From Bacteroides faecalis (GTDB lineage Bacteria > Bacteroidota > Bacteroidia > Bacteroidales > Bacteroidaceae), in assembly GCF_003865075.1 (NCBI RefSeq), contig NZ_BHWB01000005.1, forward strand, positions 1 through 64,000: a DNA stretch of 64,000 nt, given 5' to 3'. Each line of letters opens with the position of its first letter. Position 1 is the stretch's first letter. Below are positions 46,221 through 54,900 of this stretch, one piece after another. A program made the translations under genes and the position numbers. Below the pieces are notes generated by a model. That model searched no databases. It saw only the letters and a list, made by a program, of their open reading frames with translations, and was not told the DNA's origin.

Positions 46221-46260
46221 CAGCAGGTTAGGCCAGGGTAAAAAACGTATAACAACCAAG

Positions 46261-47571
46261 TTATTCGCTTATATCATCCTTGTATTTGATAAATATTTCA
46301 ATTCTGCGCATTAAGTCATCAATTTGTGGAGAAACCTCTTTCTCGTACGTTTTGTAGAAACTTATTGTATTATGTAGGTAGTCCCTGCGTCTGACATTGG
46401 TTGAACCGTATTCGTCTTTTTCGAAAAGTCTTACTGCATCTCGTCTAAGAAAGTCCGCATTGAGTAATGAAAGGTCATGTGTGGCAACTATAAGTTGACA
46501 ATTTTCCGCTATGGTTAAATACATTTTTAGGATAAAAGCAAGTGCTTTAGTATGTATGCCGTATTCTATTTCATCTATACATGTAGATTTTGCGCTAATG
46601 ATGACATCGTACAGTACAACTAACAATCTGATGATATTCTTTGTCCCTAAAGATTCCAATTCAAAATCTAATCCATTTTTTCCTTCTTTTGTTGAATGAA
46701 TGAATCGCAAATTTTTATGTGTAATTATTCCTGACGGGTATTGTTCTAACATCGCCTTAATTACAATATCAGGAGCACCATTTGCTTTCAGTTCCGCTAT
46801 ATTCAAGCTTGCATCTTCTATGACATAATCGCAAATGTTGGTCCCAACATCATTTAGTAATCGCAATAGTAATTTCTTTAAGGCCTTGTCTTTTTCAGCA
46901 TCGCCTGTTTGAAGTTTGTCAGCAAGACTTTTGTCAGACTTGTGAACCATACTTATATGATTCTCAAAATAATCAAAATTCTTACCTAAAATAGGACTTT
47001 CTATGTTAAGTGCACCAAATGTTGAAAGTACACTGGCATTAGAAAGTGTATTTACTTCTAAATCGTGTTGGTCAGATTTAGATAAGTCACAAGCATTACC
47101 AAAACTTATTAAAACTCTATCTAAGTCCTTATTATGAACACGATGAAATACACGAGAACTTCTTGATTGAACTATCTTAAGTTCTTCTTCCTCTATGCGC
47201 TCGGATGATACAACAATATTATAGTTGAAACAAACATCTTCAATATAATATGTCAATGCAAGTTCTGTCGGTTGGGTTGTAGAATAATCATCTAATAAAA
47301 AGGGTCTATATTCGGGCTTATCTGATGGCTTTTGCGGTTTTGCAGTTGCAATCATTCGGAAATAATTCAAAGCAGAAAACATCTTAGATTTTCCTGTTCC
47401 ATTCAAGCCTACGCACAAAAGCAAACGCAATATACGTTTACCATTTATTTCTTTATACCAAATAGGAGGTAAATCCTTAGTTTTACCACCTTCTTTTTTG
47501 GACGCAACAAATGATAATTCTGTAAAGTTGCGATAACTTCTATAATTCTTTATCGTGAATGATTCTATCAT
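46261..47571 (-). CDS. AAA15-type ATPase (OLD/RloC-like), possible defence protein
   Basis: 436 residues from MIESFTIKNYRSYRNFTELS. Walker A GLNGTGKS (about 55-62), ABC-like Walker B region STCIDEIEYGIHTKALAFIL and switch QLIVATHDLSLLNADFLRRD place it in the AAA15/AAA21 ATPases found in abortive-infection systems. No RloB or nuclease partner is adjacent, and the minus-strand neighbour is an integrase. A consensus promoter 20 bases before ATG 47571 fixes this start and rules out a longer frame from 47703. Confidence 0.78.
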   Translation of the reverse strand: MIESFTIKNYRSYRNFTELSFVASKKEGGKTKDLPPIWYKEINGKRILRLLLCVGLNGTGKSKMFSALNYFRMIATAKPQKPSDKPEYRPFLLDDYSTTQPTELALTYYIEDVCFNYNIVVSSERIEEEELKIVQSRSSRVFHRVHNKDLDRVLISFGNACDLSKSDQHDLEVNTLSNASVLSTFGALNIESPILGKNFDYFENHISMVHKSDKSLADKLQTGDAEKDKALKKLLLRLLNDVGTNICDYVIEDASLNIAELKANGAPDIVIKAMLEQYPSGIITHKNLRFIHSTKEGKNGLDFELESLGTKNIIRLLVVLYDVIISAKSTCIDEIEYGIHTKALAFILKMYLTIAENCQLIVATHDLSLLNADFLRRDAVRLFEKDEYGSTNVRRRDYLHNTISFYKTYEKEVSPQIDDLMRRIEIFIKYKDDISE

Positions 47572-47590
47572 GCATACTTCAATTTGGGTA

Positions 47591-47622
47591 CAAAGATACA
47601 TCCTCATTCTTAAAACTGCAAA
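47591..47622 (-). promoter_or_regulatory. Consensus Bacteroides promoter of the AAA ATPase gene
   Basis: On the minus strand TTTG (47619-47622), a 20-base spacer, then TATCTTTG (47591-47598): a full match to TTTG/N19-21/TAnnTTTG. The leader is about 20 bases or less. Confidence 0.8.
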
Positions 47623-47778
47623 TATTTTGAGTTTTATATCCGTATTTCCGTGAAAATAGCACGTATATCTTGTGCGAACGGTGAAGATTTTGTATCTTTG
47701 CAAGCAGGAAGCGTTCTTTTGATGTAATGCAAAACATGGCAGAATACAGAGCCTCGCTCGTTTCTAAATCGTTACCCA

Positions 47779-48933
47779 TTAAGAAACAAATTTCTGCAAA
47801 CTGTTCATTTTCAAATATAAAGACAAGGCGTTGTGTCTCAAGCAATGGAAGGTGATGTGCTTCTTGATACCGGATGCTTCTATCCAGACTTTCAACGGAC
47901 GAGAAATCCAAGAGGCATCAGTCAATCCTTCAAAAACAAGTGCTTCATCATCGTTTGGACGTATGCCGCATAGTTGAAGTGCTTGTTGAATGACAGGCTT
48001 GTAATCGGGCCTTTTTGTCTTTTGCTGAATTACGACTGCTTGCCATGTGCCCTTGCTTGTTTGCTGAATTTGTTTCCATTTCAAAGTTTGAATATCACTA
48101 TGCCGCAATCCAGTGAGAATAGAGAACAAGAACGCACGTTTCAAAACATCATCCCTGCAAGGAGTATCAACCAACATCTGTACTTCATTCATAGTAAGCG
48201 CAACACGAGGTTTCTCAATGTTTGTTATTCCCTTTACTTTCGCACTAATATCAACGGTCAGATATTCATCAATGAATGCCTGTTTCAATCCGGCTTTGAG
48301 TATAGAGAAATAAGTCGATGCTGTGTTTTGTGAGATAGTACCTTTCTTATTCCCTCCCATTGGAGCACGGAGAAGGAACATCTTAATATCTTCAAGCAGT
48401 TTAACGGAAATCGCCTTGAATGGAATTGGTTGCCCTTGTGAATACATTTTCAATAATTCGCCTACACGCCTCCAGTTGACTATAATCGAATCAGAACTAT
48501 TGGGATGACGTGTGCTTATAATACCATTGAAATACTTGATAAAATCCTGTTCGCTCCGCTCATTCTGTGCAGCTATTTCGTTTTCCTTATCAGTGTAAAG
48601 GATGGCACTATCGTATTCATGCTGTCGTAACTTCCGCACATTGTCGGCATAAATACAAGCCTCTTGGTCTATCGTTGAACGACATTGGATAATTCCATTC
48701 AAATCACGCTTAGGCTTATAGTTGAATGTTCCGTCCGGTAAGATACGTGCTATGGACGATTTGTCCCAAACTGGTGTAGATATAGTTCGGTTAATGGATT
48801 CTACCACACGGCTTGCACGGGTTGAACCTCGCTTATAAACTGGATATGATTCTATAATCAGATACCATTCTTCTTTATAATTCGACCTTCTGAGTTTGAC
48901 GGTCACTTTGGTATTAGGTAATGCTTTCTTCAT
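47779..48933 (-). pseudogene. Tyrosine integrase with C-terminal frameshift
   Basis: 384 residues: a normal arm/SAM-like N-terminal half (TVKLRRSNYKEEWYLIIESY) and catalytic domain start (FLFSILTGLRHSDIQTLKWK with Arg; ITFHCLRHNALSLYLKMN). The frame then ends in SLQKFVS. One extra A near 47790 would give SLQKICFLMGNDLETSEALY, the usual C-terminal LxGxxxxxTxxxY region with a Tyr, so the catalytic end is out of frame. The partner HTH gene overlaps its start by 4 bases. Confidence 0.75.
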
Positions 48934-49493
48934 TCTACTTCTGACTTATATAGATTATCAATTTCTTGCTTGGGTACATACACATAGTTTCCTATTTGTC
49001 TTGAGGGAATAGAGTATTTTCTAACATGTGCCCATACTGAACTGTCATTAATATGGTACTTCTTACAAATCTCAGTAATGGTATAGCAATCCTCTGGCTC
49101 CAAGCTGTATATTTTAGGAGCAGGCTTTTCTTTCTCCGCAATACTTTCCGGTCTGTTTAGAAAAAGCCGTTCCATTTCAGAGCGTTTGATACGTGTGAGC
49201 CTTGTACCCATATTGATAGTTGGAATACGTCCTAATTTAATCAGGCGATACAGAGTGCTACGTTCCACCCCGAACATAGCGACGGCTTCCTTTACAGAAA
49301 TGTACTCTCTGATGTCTGATACTTGTTTGGCAATGGCTTCTAACTTCGCGTTTCTATCCTTTGCATCCTTTTTGCGTTTCCAAGCCACTTTACCACATTT
49401 AGGGGAACAATAGTGACTGTCAAGTGTTTTTGCGACAAACACTTTGCCACAGACCTTGCACTTCCGTTTGATTTCAAATCCGATTGTTGGCAT
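48930..49493 (-). CDS. Zinc-finger and double-HTH (excisionase-like) protein
   Basis: 187 residues from MPTIGFEIKRKCKVCGKVFV. N-terminal CxxC ... HYCSPKCG zinc finger; first HTH YISVKEAVAMFGVERSTLYR with LIKLGRIPTINMGTRLTR; second HTH YTITEICKKYHINDSSVWAH with VRKYSIPSRQIGNYVYVP. This helix-turn-helix plus integrase pair is common in small Bacteroides islands; it probably acts as excisionase or regulator. An in-frame ATG at 49547 adds an unlikely leader. Confidence 0.8.
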   Translation of the reverse strand: MPTIGFEIKRKCKVCGKVFVAKTLDSHYCSPKCGKVAWKRKKDAKDRNAKLEAIAKQVSDIREYISVKEAVAMFGVERSTLYRLIKLGRIPTINMGTRLTRIKRSEMERLFLNRPESIAEKEKPAPKIYSLEPEDCYTITEICKKYHINDSSVWAHVRKYSIPSRQIGNYVYVPKQEIDNLYKSEVE

Positions 49494-50508
49494 GTTATCT
49501 ACTTTTAAGTATGTATTAGTGTGTATAAGTGTGATTAAGTACCACATTATCTACTTTTTTGTCTTGTCGCAAACATGTCGCAAATAAGAGATAAAAAAAA
49601 ACATAGAAAACGCATAGCAACCATGAACCCCATAAACGCAAAAAGCGTGCAACTCATTGAGCTGCACGCTTTTGCTTATTGTTTATTATCTGTTTCCTTA
49701 TCGGAATCATTTGACTTCCTCAAATATAAAGTATATTGATAATCAGTTAGTTACTGTTATCAAGATACAAATGATATGCAAATGTAAGTATAAAACCATA
49801 TAGAAAAAGTACAAATGGACATTACTTTGTATGATAACATCCTTTTCTACAGATTAAGGGTTAACACAATGTTATACTACTGATATTCAGCATATTGAAG
49901 CTGTTCTTCCTTGCATTCAACAAAGAGTGTTAAATTATATTAAATCCTACAGGGCAATTATGATTCGTGCAAAGATAATATTTTGCAGTCAAAGGAAGAA
50001 AGACTTCTTGAACCACTTCTATGGTTCTATACTTCTGTTTCTGACGTAAGCTGACCCGTACGGTTTTCGGGTTTTAGACGGACATATATACAGTTTACTT
50101 TAGGTTAGCATATATATAAGAGCTAACCAAGGTAAACTAAAGTGTTTTTGTCCTGTAGATACTGCACTTTGTGGACTCTTTTCTCCTTTGACTGCAAAAA
50201 CCTCTTATAGCCTTATCTCCACCTATAACGTCACTTCACACTGCTGTACCATGCAGTCTGCCATGTACCACCCCATCGGGCTTTGATAAGAATTGTGTTG
50301 CAAAGGTACCTGTCATGGCGTTCATCCTGCAAGGTCGGTGCCTGTGGTTTGTCCGTGAAATCTCCACGCTCTGATTGTGGCAGAGGTAGTATTTGACGGC
50401 AAAACCTTGCATTGATGAGCCATAACACCTTTTGGGGCAACATAATTCTTTAATCAATCCCGATGGTAGTTGGTTCTACATAAGGGAAGAAAATAAAAAT
50501 TTTATCTT
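49494..50508 (+). promoter_or_regulatory. Non-coding stretch with terminator, tandem hairpins and leader element D
   Basis: No gene seen. It holds a strong bidirectional terminator at 49641-49673 (AAAAGCGTGCA ... TGCACGCTTTT); two hairpins at 50054-50071 (ACCCG/CGGGT) and 50092-50138 (arms starting AGTTTAC and ending GTAAACT with an inner GGTTAGC/GCTAACC); two copies of a CTTTGACTGCAAAA motif (minus at about 49983, plus at about 50190); and leader element D: TGCAAAGGTA 50299-50308, AATCTCC 50359, stem CTCTG/CAGAG, GTATT 50389-50393. Confidence 0.5.
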
Positions 50509-51093
50509 ATGGCTAACATTTGCGACACTCAGTACAAGGTGACAGGCTCACGCAAAGCCGTGGCAGACCTTTGGAACACACTCCAAGAGTTGGAGGTGAA
50601 CAGTAATAATGTGTATCTGTATCTCTTGGCAGAACACTATGGCATTGACTACGAGAAGAAAGGCATCTCGGTGAGAGGACACATCTATTGGGCAGAGTAT
50701 GAGGAGAACGTGGAAGACGATTATGCCCTCTTGTCCTTTGACACCGAAAGTGCTTGGTCTTCATGCGACTTGTTCTTTGAGGAGGTGAACAAGGCACTTG
50801 GCGATGAACTTTCAATCAGTTGGCGAGAGGTTGAGCCAGGTTGCGACATCTTCTATACGCACGATGAGAACGACTTCTTCCCCGAAGAGTGCTACGTCAC
50901 TGCATACGGAGAACTCTTTGAGGATTGTGAGGGTGCTTACTCCACCTTTGGTGATGCTATCAAGTTGTGGTGTGAGAAGACTGGTGTCTCACAGGACGGA
51001 AGAAGCGAACAGAAGATGATTGACTTCATCAATGAATACGAGTATGAGGCAGAGGACACGAATTTCTGCATCAATCCAATCACATTCGGCTAA
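50509..51093 (+). CDS. Acidic hypothetical protein of the right-hand element
   Basis: 194 residues, strongly acidic: MANICDTQYKVTGSRKAVAD, YDYxx-type aromatic/acidic middle, CEGAYSTFGDAIKLWCEKTG. I do not recognise a named domain. Its acidic charge and location near the SSB and par genes on a plasmid-like element recall DNA mimics or anti-restriction proteins, but that is only a suggestion. Preceded by leader element D and followed after 15 bases by the next small gene. Confidence 0.6.
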   Translation: MANICDTQYKVTGSRKAVADLWNTLQELEVNSNNVYLYLLAEHYGIDYEKKGISVRGHIYWAEYEENVEDDYALLSFDTESAWSSCDLFFEEVNKALGDELSISWREVEPGCDIFYTHDENDFFPEECYVTAYGELFEDCEGAYSTFGDAIKLWCEKTGVSQDGRSEQKMIDFINEYEYEAEDTNFCINPITFG

Positions 51094-51108
51094 CAAGGAG
51101 GAACGGAT

Positions 51109-51291
51109 ATGGCAACGATAGACATGGAGCAGTTGGACGGCGTTGTAGGGTGTTTCTGCACCTTGCTTTATCCCCGAAGAGGTCAGACAGAGGGAACGAT
51201 TGTCGAGGACTTGGGTTGTGAGGTCATTGTCCAGCTCATCAACGGCAAGGAAGTGACGGAGTACAAGGATGATGTTGTCATCTGTGAATAA
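51109..51291 (+). CDS. Small hypothetical protein
   Basis: 60 residues: MATIDMEQLDGVVGCFCTLL, then GQTEGTIVEDLGCEVIVQLI and a KDDVVICE end. The beta-rich Gly pattern resembles a small SH3/KOW-like barrel, but I cannot assign it. Ribosome site AAGGAGG lies 12 bases upstream. A terminator follows. Confidence 0.55.
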   Translation: MATIDMEQLDGVVGCFCTLLYPRRGQTEGTIVEDLGCEVIVQLINGKEVTEYKDDVVICE

Positions 51292-51298
51292 TCAGGAG

Positions 51299-51330
51299 AG
51301 AGTCTGTTGGCTATGTGGCTTGCAGACTCT
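51299..51330 (+). terminator. Terminator after the two-gene acidic-protein operon
   Basis: AGAGTCTG (51299-51306) pairs with CAGACTCT (51323-51330), then a pyrimidine-rich TTCTTCCTTT tail. Confidence 0.7.
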
Positions 51331-52120
51331 TTCTTCCTTTGACTGCAAAAACTCTTTTAGGACAATCCTCCAATGAGGTTATGGCTGTTGTAACTGAAAT
51401 ACCTTGGGAGCAAGTTGTGCGGTTTGCTCACTTGCTCCAGTCCTGTTATAGAAGCGATGCTTCGACACCTGTATAGCGATACGTCGCCAAAGTCCCTTCG
51501 CCGTTTTAAGCGTCTCTGTACCTTGTTATAGGAATGGTCATTTCGCCTTTTGGTTTTACTCGTCTGTCTTTTGCGACTCTTCCTTGTCGGACACAGAACT
51601 TGGTCTTAGCATGATGACAGTGCTATCGCCAATCCTCTGATGTCTGTCCTCTTTTGGCTTGATGCCTCTATTGCTAAGCTGACCCTTAGGCTTGTCGTTC
51701 ATCGTGCATCAGTGTTCATGCTCCTCACTCTTCTGATGATACAGCTGTAAGGTCGGATTTCCCGCTTCGTTTCTCCAGGCATACAGCCATAGCAGTGCCC
51801 CTGTCTGTTGCATACGGATTGCCTCCTTGCTTACAACCTTTGTTCCATTGTTTGGCCCCGTCTTTTTCTGAATTGAGCTATTTGAAAGCCACTTATTTTT
51901 ACCATGCAAAGGTAGCGTGATGCTGCGAAGGACTTCCTCCTTCTTGTGTGGCCGCTATCGCTGTGACCAATAAAATAGTGCGTAATCTTCCTTTTTCTCC
52001 CTTACCGCCAACGACAAAAAGAGTATTGCGAACGATTTTCATGGTGCTTCCCACATGGTGCCACATCCCTGCTTTTGAATGCATGTAAAAATTAAGTTTC
52101 ACTTTTAAATTCAATTCAAA
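51331..52120 (+). promoter_or_regulatory. Hairpin-rich non-coding stretch with leader element C before ssb
   Basis: No gene supported. It contains a CTTTGACTGCAAAA copy (about 51338), a 9-bp perfect hairpin GGAGCAAGT/ACTTGCTCC (51407-51438), a GAAGC-GAT-GCTTC hairpin (about 51451-51463), and leader element C: TGCAAAGGTA 51905-51914, AATCTTCC 51984-51991, a CTTTTT/AAAAAG stem and GAGTATT 52021-52027. The minus-strand frame at 51709-51909 starts inside the TGCAAAGGTA motif and is not convincing. Confidence 0.45.
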
Positions 52121-52507
52121 ATGAAAAAGATCGAGAACAACTTCACAGTTTCAGGTTTCGTAGGTAAGGATGCAGAAATCCGTCAGTTCGCAAACGCCAG
52201 CGTAGCACGCTTCTCATTGGCAGTAGGCCGTCAGGAGAAGAACGGCGAGGAAACCAACCGCGTATCGGCTTTCATGAATATGGAGGCATGGCGCAAGAAC
52301 GAGCACACCGAATCATTCGACAAGCTCACCAAGGGCACGTTGCTCACCGTCGAGGGTTTCTTCAAGCCAGAGGAGTGGACAGACAAGGATGGCGTGAAGC
52401 ACTCCAGAATCATCATGGTTGCAACCAAGTTCTACGAGTGTCCCGACAAGGAGGAGACTCCTGCGGAAGAGCCGGCCAAGCCAGCAACCAAGAAAGGCAA
52501 GAAATAG
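52121..52507 (+). CDS. ssb: Single-stranded DNA-binding protein
   Basis: 128 residues with an OB fold: NNFTVSGFVGKDAEIRQFAN, SVARFSLAVGRQEKNGEETN, FMNMEAWRKNEHTESF, LTKGTLLTVEGFFKPEEWTD. The C-terminal tail is Lys/Pro-rich and ends KKGKK, without the acidic DDLPF-type tip, so it may not recruit the host SSB interactome. Element-borne SSBs support transfer and replication of the incoming strand. Leader element C precedes it. Confidence 0.85.
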   Translation: MKKIENNFTVSGFVGKDAEIRQFANASVARFSLAVGRQEKNGEETNRVSAFMNMEAWRKNEHTESFDKLTKGTLLTVEGFFKPEEWTDKDGVKHSRIIMVATKFYECPDKEETPAEEPAKPATKKGKK

Positions 52508-52525
52508 CCTTTCCTCTCCATAACA

Positions 52526-52552
52526 AGGCGACCTTCGGGTCGCTTTTGTTTT
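52526..52552 (+). terminator. Terminator after ssb
   Basis: GCGACC-TTCG-GGTCGC stem with a UUCG tetraloop and a TTTTGTTTTG tail; a textbook terminator 18 bases after the ssb stop. Confidence 0.88.
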
Positions 52553-52651
52553 GCTCAGGGACATCAATCTGCTGTTATAGCGTGTGATAATCTTCTCTAA
52601 TAACAACCATGTGCATTTATTAACCATAACGGCAACGCCGTCTTCCTTTAT

Positions 52652-53690
52652 TCTAACCACTTCGTCCCTCACCATTTGCGAAACGTCACCAAGATGGTTG
52701 GCATACAGATATTCCCGGCTGATGGCGACAAAGTCGCTATTAGCCAAGAAAGACAGTATGCCAAGGTCTGAACGCGAGAGGACTGCCATCTATGCCACAA
52801 GATGCCGAAGCCGAGGCTTCTGATAATTGTGTCCTTTACTGGCTATCCACTCGCCTTGATATTCAGACCGTCAATCTTGCGACAGCTTCACTACCCACCC
52901 ACACCTGCTTTACTATTCTTCTTCTCTTTGACTGCAAAATATTTTCTGTTATAAGCGGTGGTTTCGTCCAAGTGCGTTGTATCGCTTCGCCCCACACCTT
53001 CAGAACGGCATTACTGTACGGACACCGCACGAATCCCATGTGACAGGCAGCCAACAATGTCACTATCAGAAACTGACACTTCTGATAACTGCCTTTATTG
53101 CTGTCTGGCTGTCCCATTATCGGGCTTCGGCAATGTCCGTGTAATGCCATTCTGCCCACCCATACCACCTTTACCACTAATCAACTGTTTTACAATTTCT
53201 CTTCTGCTATACAAGAGGCAGTTCTTGTCCACTCAGGCATATTGAATGTGGCAGACATGTCTGCTACGTCCAATCTGCCTCAGTGTCCTGCGGCAAGGAC
53301 AAGGCACATTTGTCATGCTGACAGGAGTGCCCGATTTGTCCGTTGCGCAACTGTCTCTTCTTGCCTGATATACGTTACTATCTACTTCTAAATTATACTG
53401 CTTTGCCCCACGCCTTTGCGAAGCGTTACATGGTCTGTCGTCATACAGACATCCTTGGCTGATGGCAACACGTTGCTATTAGCCAAAGCTGACAGTATGC
53501 CGAAGTACCGACGCGAGAGAATTGTCTGTCCGTGCTACAAGCTATCAAGGCTGAAGCTTTGATGACTTGCATCCCGGTCAGCCAACACACTCGCTTTATG
53601 TCGGTACAGCAGACCTGCAAACACTTCACTGCCCACCCTTACTGTTTCAATCTTTCTTCTTACCTCTTTATATATAACACATCATTCCTC
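52652..53690. repeat. Three-copy diverged non-coding repeat with covarying hairpins
   Basis: Copies at about 52652-52925, 52970-53210 and 53393-53680. Shared blocks, in order: CTTCGCCCCACgCC, a CATACAGA-like block, GGCTGATGGC with a GCGAC/GTCGC (copy 1) or GCAAC/GTTGC (copy 3) hairpin then TATTAGCCA, GACAGTATGCC, a GAAGCC/GGCTTC or AAGGCT/AGCTTT hairpin, CACTRCCCACCC, and a pyrimidine tract. A 14-bp palindrome GCAGACATGTCTGC lies near 53251 between copies. Stems change in both arms, which argues for a selected RNA or ssDNA structure. Confidence 0.5.
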
Positions 53691-54059
53691 TTGCAGCCAA
53701 TATCAATAATCTTCTTCCAATCAGCGCAGTGGTAGGCATATTTCCTGCAAAGTTAGCCGCGTCTGAGACAATCGTCAAATTCTGCTTGAGGTCTTGTGAC
53801 TGTGAACAATCTTCCTTTTCCTCGGAAAAGAGTATTCTTCACACATAATTTGTCTTTATGTCTTTTCTTGCGGCTTGTGGGAGCAGAAAATATCCCTCCA
53901 CAGGCTGAAAGGTCTCGAAAGGAGGGAAGAGAAAGAAACGGTTAAGCGAACGCAGAGGGAATTTATTCACTATGCTGAGCGTAAGTTTCTTCAACGTAGT
54001 TAAACAAGTCCAGCGACATGGGCGACAAACTTATTTGTATCACTAAAAATAGAAAGGCA
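53691..54059 (+). promoter_or_regulatory. Leader element A before the 54060 gene
   Basis: TGCAAAGTTA 53746-53755, AATCTTCC 53808-53815, hairpin CTTTTCC-TC-GGAAAAG, GTATT 53832-53836, then a second hairpin TCCCTCC ... GGAGGGA (about 53890-53925). The same order and spacing as elements B, C, D and E. Confidence 0.45.
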
Positions 54060-54614
54060 ATGAAGATTATCATCCTGCATGATGCTGACGCACGCATCGA
54101 GTATCTTGACGTAGCCGACCACCTTCTCGGCTCAGACATCGAGGAGTTCCTCACCAGACAGGGCTTCTCAGTGAACAACATCACATGGCTTGTCACATCG
54201 GCAGACCATATCCCAGTGGTTTACCACAAGTATGACATCGACTGCAAGACCGGCGAGGCAACCCACACCAAACGAGAGGCAGAACTGCAAGACCTCACTA
54301 TCCACGGACAACTCCAGGCATTGCAGCACCGGGAGCAGGACGAGCTGAAAGCGGCTCTTCGCAAGTACGGCACGGAGGTGGACGGAGGCTTTGAGGTGCA
54401 TTTCGAGGGAGAGCAGCCCATCGTGGCAGGTTATCTCTTTGACGAGCCTCGTGACATCGTCATAGACGCAGCACGTTTGGATGCCGACGGAAACTTGTCG
54501 CTTCTTGGAGAGGACAAGGAAGTGAGGGATGGACAATACGACATAGAGCCAAGCGACATATTTGGCGGTCAGTTGGACTATGTCACGTCGAGTATAGGTG
54601 CATGGATGAAGTAG
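54060..54614 (+). CDS. Hypothetical protein of the right-hand element
   Basis: 184 residues from MKIIILHDADARIEYLDVAD. The start at 54060 is preferred to an in-frame ATG at 54018 because the longer N-terminus is poor. VADHLLGSDIEEFLTRQGFS and an acidic middle (HREQDELKAALRKYGTEVDG) are visible; no known domain is recognised. Preceded by leader element A and followed by a small gene whose ribosome site AGGAG overlaps its end. Confidence 0.6.
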   Translation: MKIIILHDADARIEYLDVADHLLGSDIEEFLTRQGFSVNNITWLVTSADHIPVVYHKYDIDCKTGEATHTKREAELQDLTIHGQLQALQHREQDELKAALRKYGTEVDGGFEVHFEGEQPIVAGYLFDEPRDIVIDAARLDADGNLSLLGEDKEVRDGQYDIEPSDIFGGQLDYVTSSIGAWMK

Positions 54615-54622
54615 GAGCATGT

Positions 54623-54853
54623 ATGACCCAGTGCATCGTATATGACGAGACGACCAAGGAGAGCGAGACCTTTTGCTCATTGACCGCAGCCAAGAAGTGG
54701 ATGCGAGAGCGCATCAAACAGAAGCATGAGGTAAGCGGACAGAAGTACAGAGTCTATTCCGACGGAGAGTTTGTTAATTGCGGCTCTATCAGTCTCACAG
54801 GCAGCAACAAGTCTTTTGTCGCCAATACAAGGCAGACGAAGAAAGGATATTAA
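54623..54853 (+). CDS. Small basic hypothetical protein
   Basis: 76 residues from MTQCIVYDETTKESETFCSL (ATG 54623, 6 bases after an AGGAG); an in-frame ATG at 54602 would overlap the previous gene by 13 bases. AAKKWMRERIKQKHEVSGQK and SISLTGSNKSFVANTRQ follow. Unknown function; probably co-transcribed with 54060-54614. Confidence 0.5.
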   Translation: MTQCIVYDETTKESETFCSLTAAKKWMRERIKQKHEVSGQKYRVYSDGEFVNCGSISLTGSNKSFVANTRQTKKGY

Positions 54854-54888
54854 TAACAAGGTAACGGCAAGCCTAACCAACTTGCCAC
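54852..54888 (+). repeat. Direct repeat, left copy, flanking an HTH gene
   Basis: 37 bases starting AATAACAAGGTAACGGCAAG; the copy at 55257-55293 differs at one base. Each holds a GGCAAG ... CTTGCC hairpin. Together they bracket one gene exactly. Confidence 0.8.
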
Positions 54889-54900
54889 ACATATATTGAT

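Noticed and set aside
47687..47698. Plus-strand TATCTTTG promoter-like box
   Set aside because: No plus-strand gene follows; the sequence lies within the frameshifted end of the integrase.
15327..49673. Shared GTGCAACTCA core in hairpins at 15327-15359 and 49641-49673 as possible attachment sites bounding a 34-kb island
   Set aside because: Each is fully explained as a terminator hairpin, the flanks differ, and a 10-base match is weak.
50509..51093. Anti-restriction (ArdA-like) label for the acidic protein
   Set aside because: Acidic charge and context are suggestive, but no ArdA motif could be recognised.
51709..51909. Minus-strand frame of 66 codons
   Set aside because: Its ATG is inside the TGCAAAGGTA motif, which on that strand would be the promoter box itself, leaving no room for a transcript start.
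52313..52789. Long minus-strand frame (158 codons) covering part of the three-copy repeat and antisense to ssb
   Set aside because: It runs through the ssb terminator and antisense to a clear ssb gene, and the frame is not kept in the other repeat copies.
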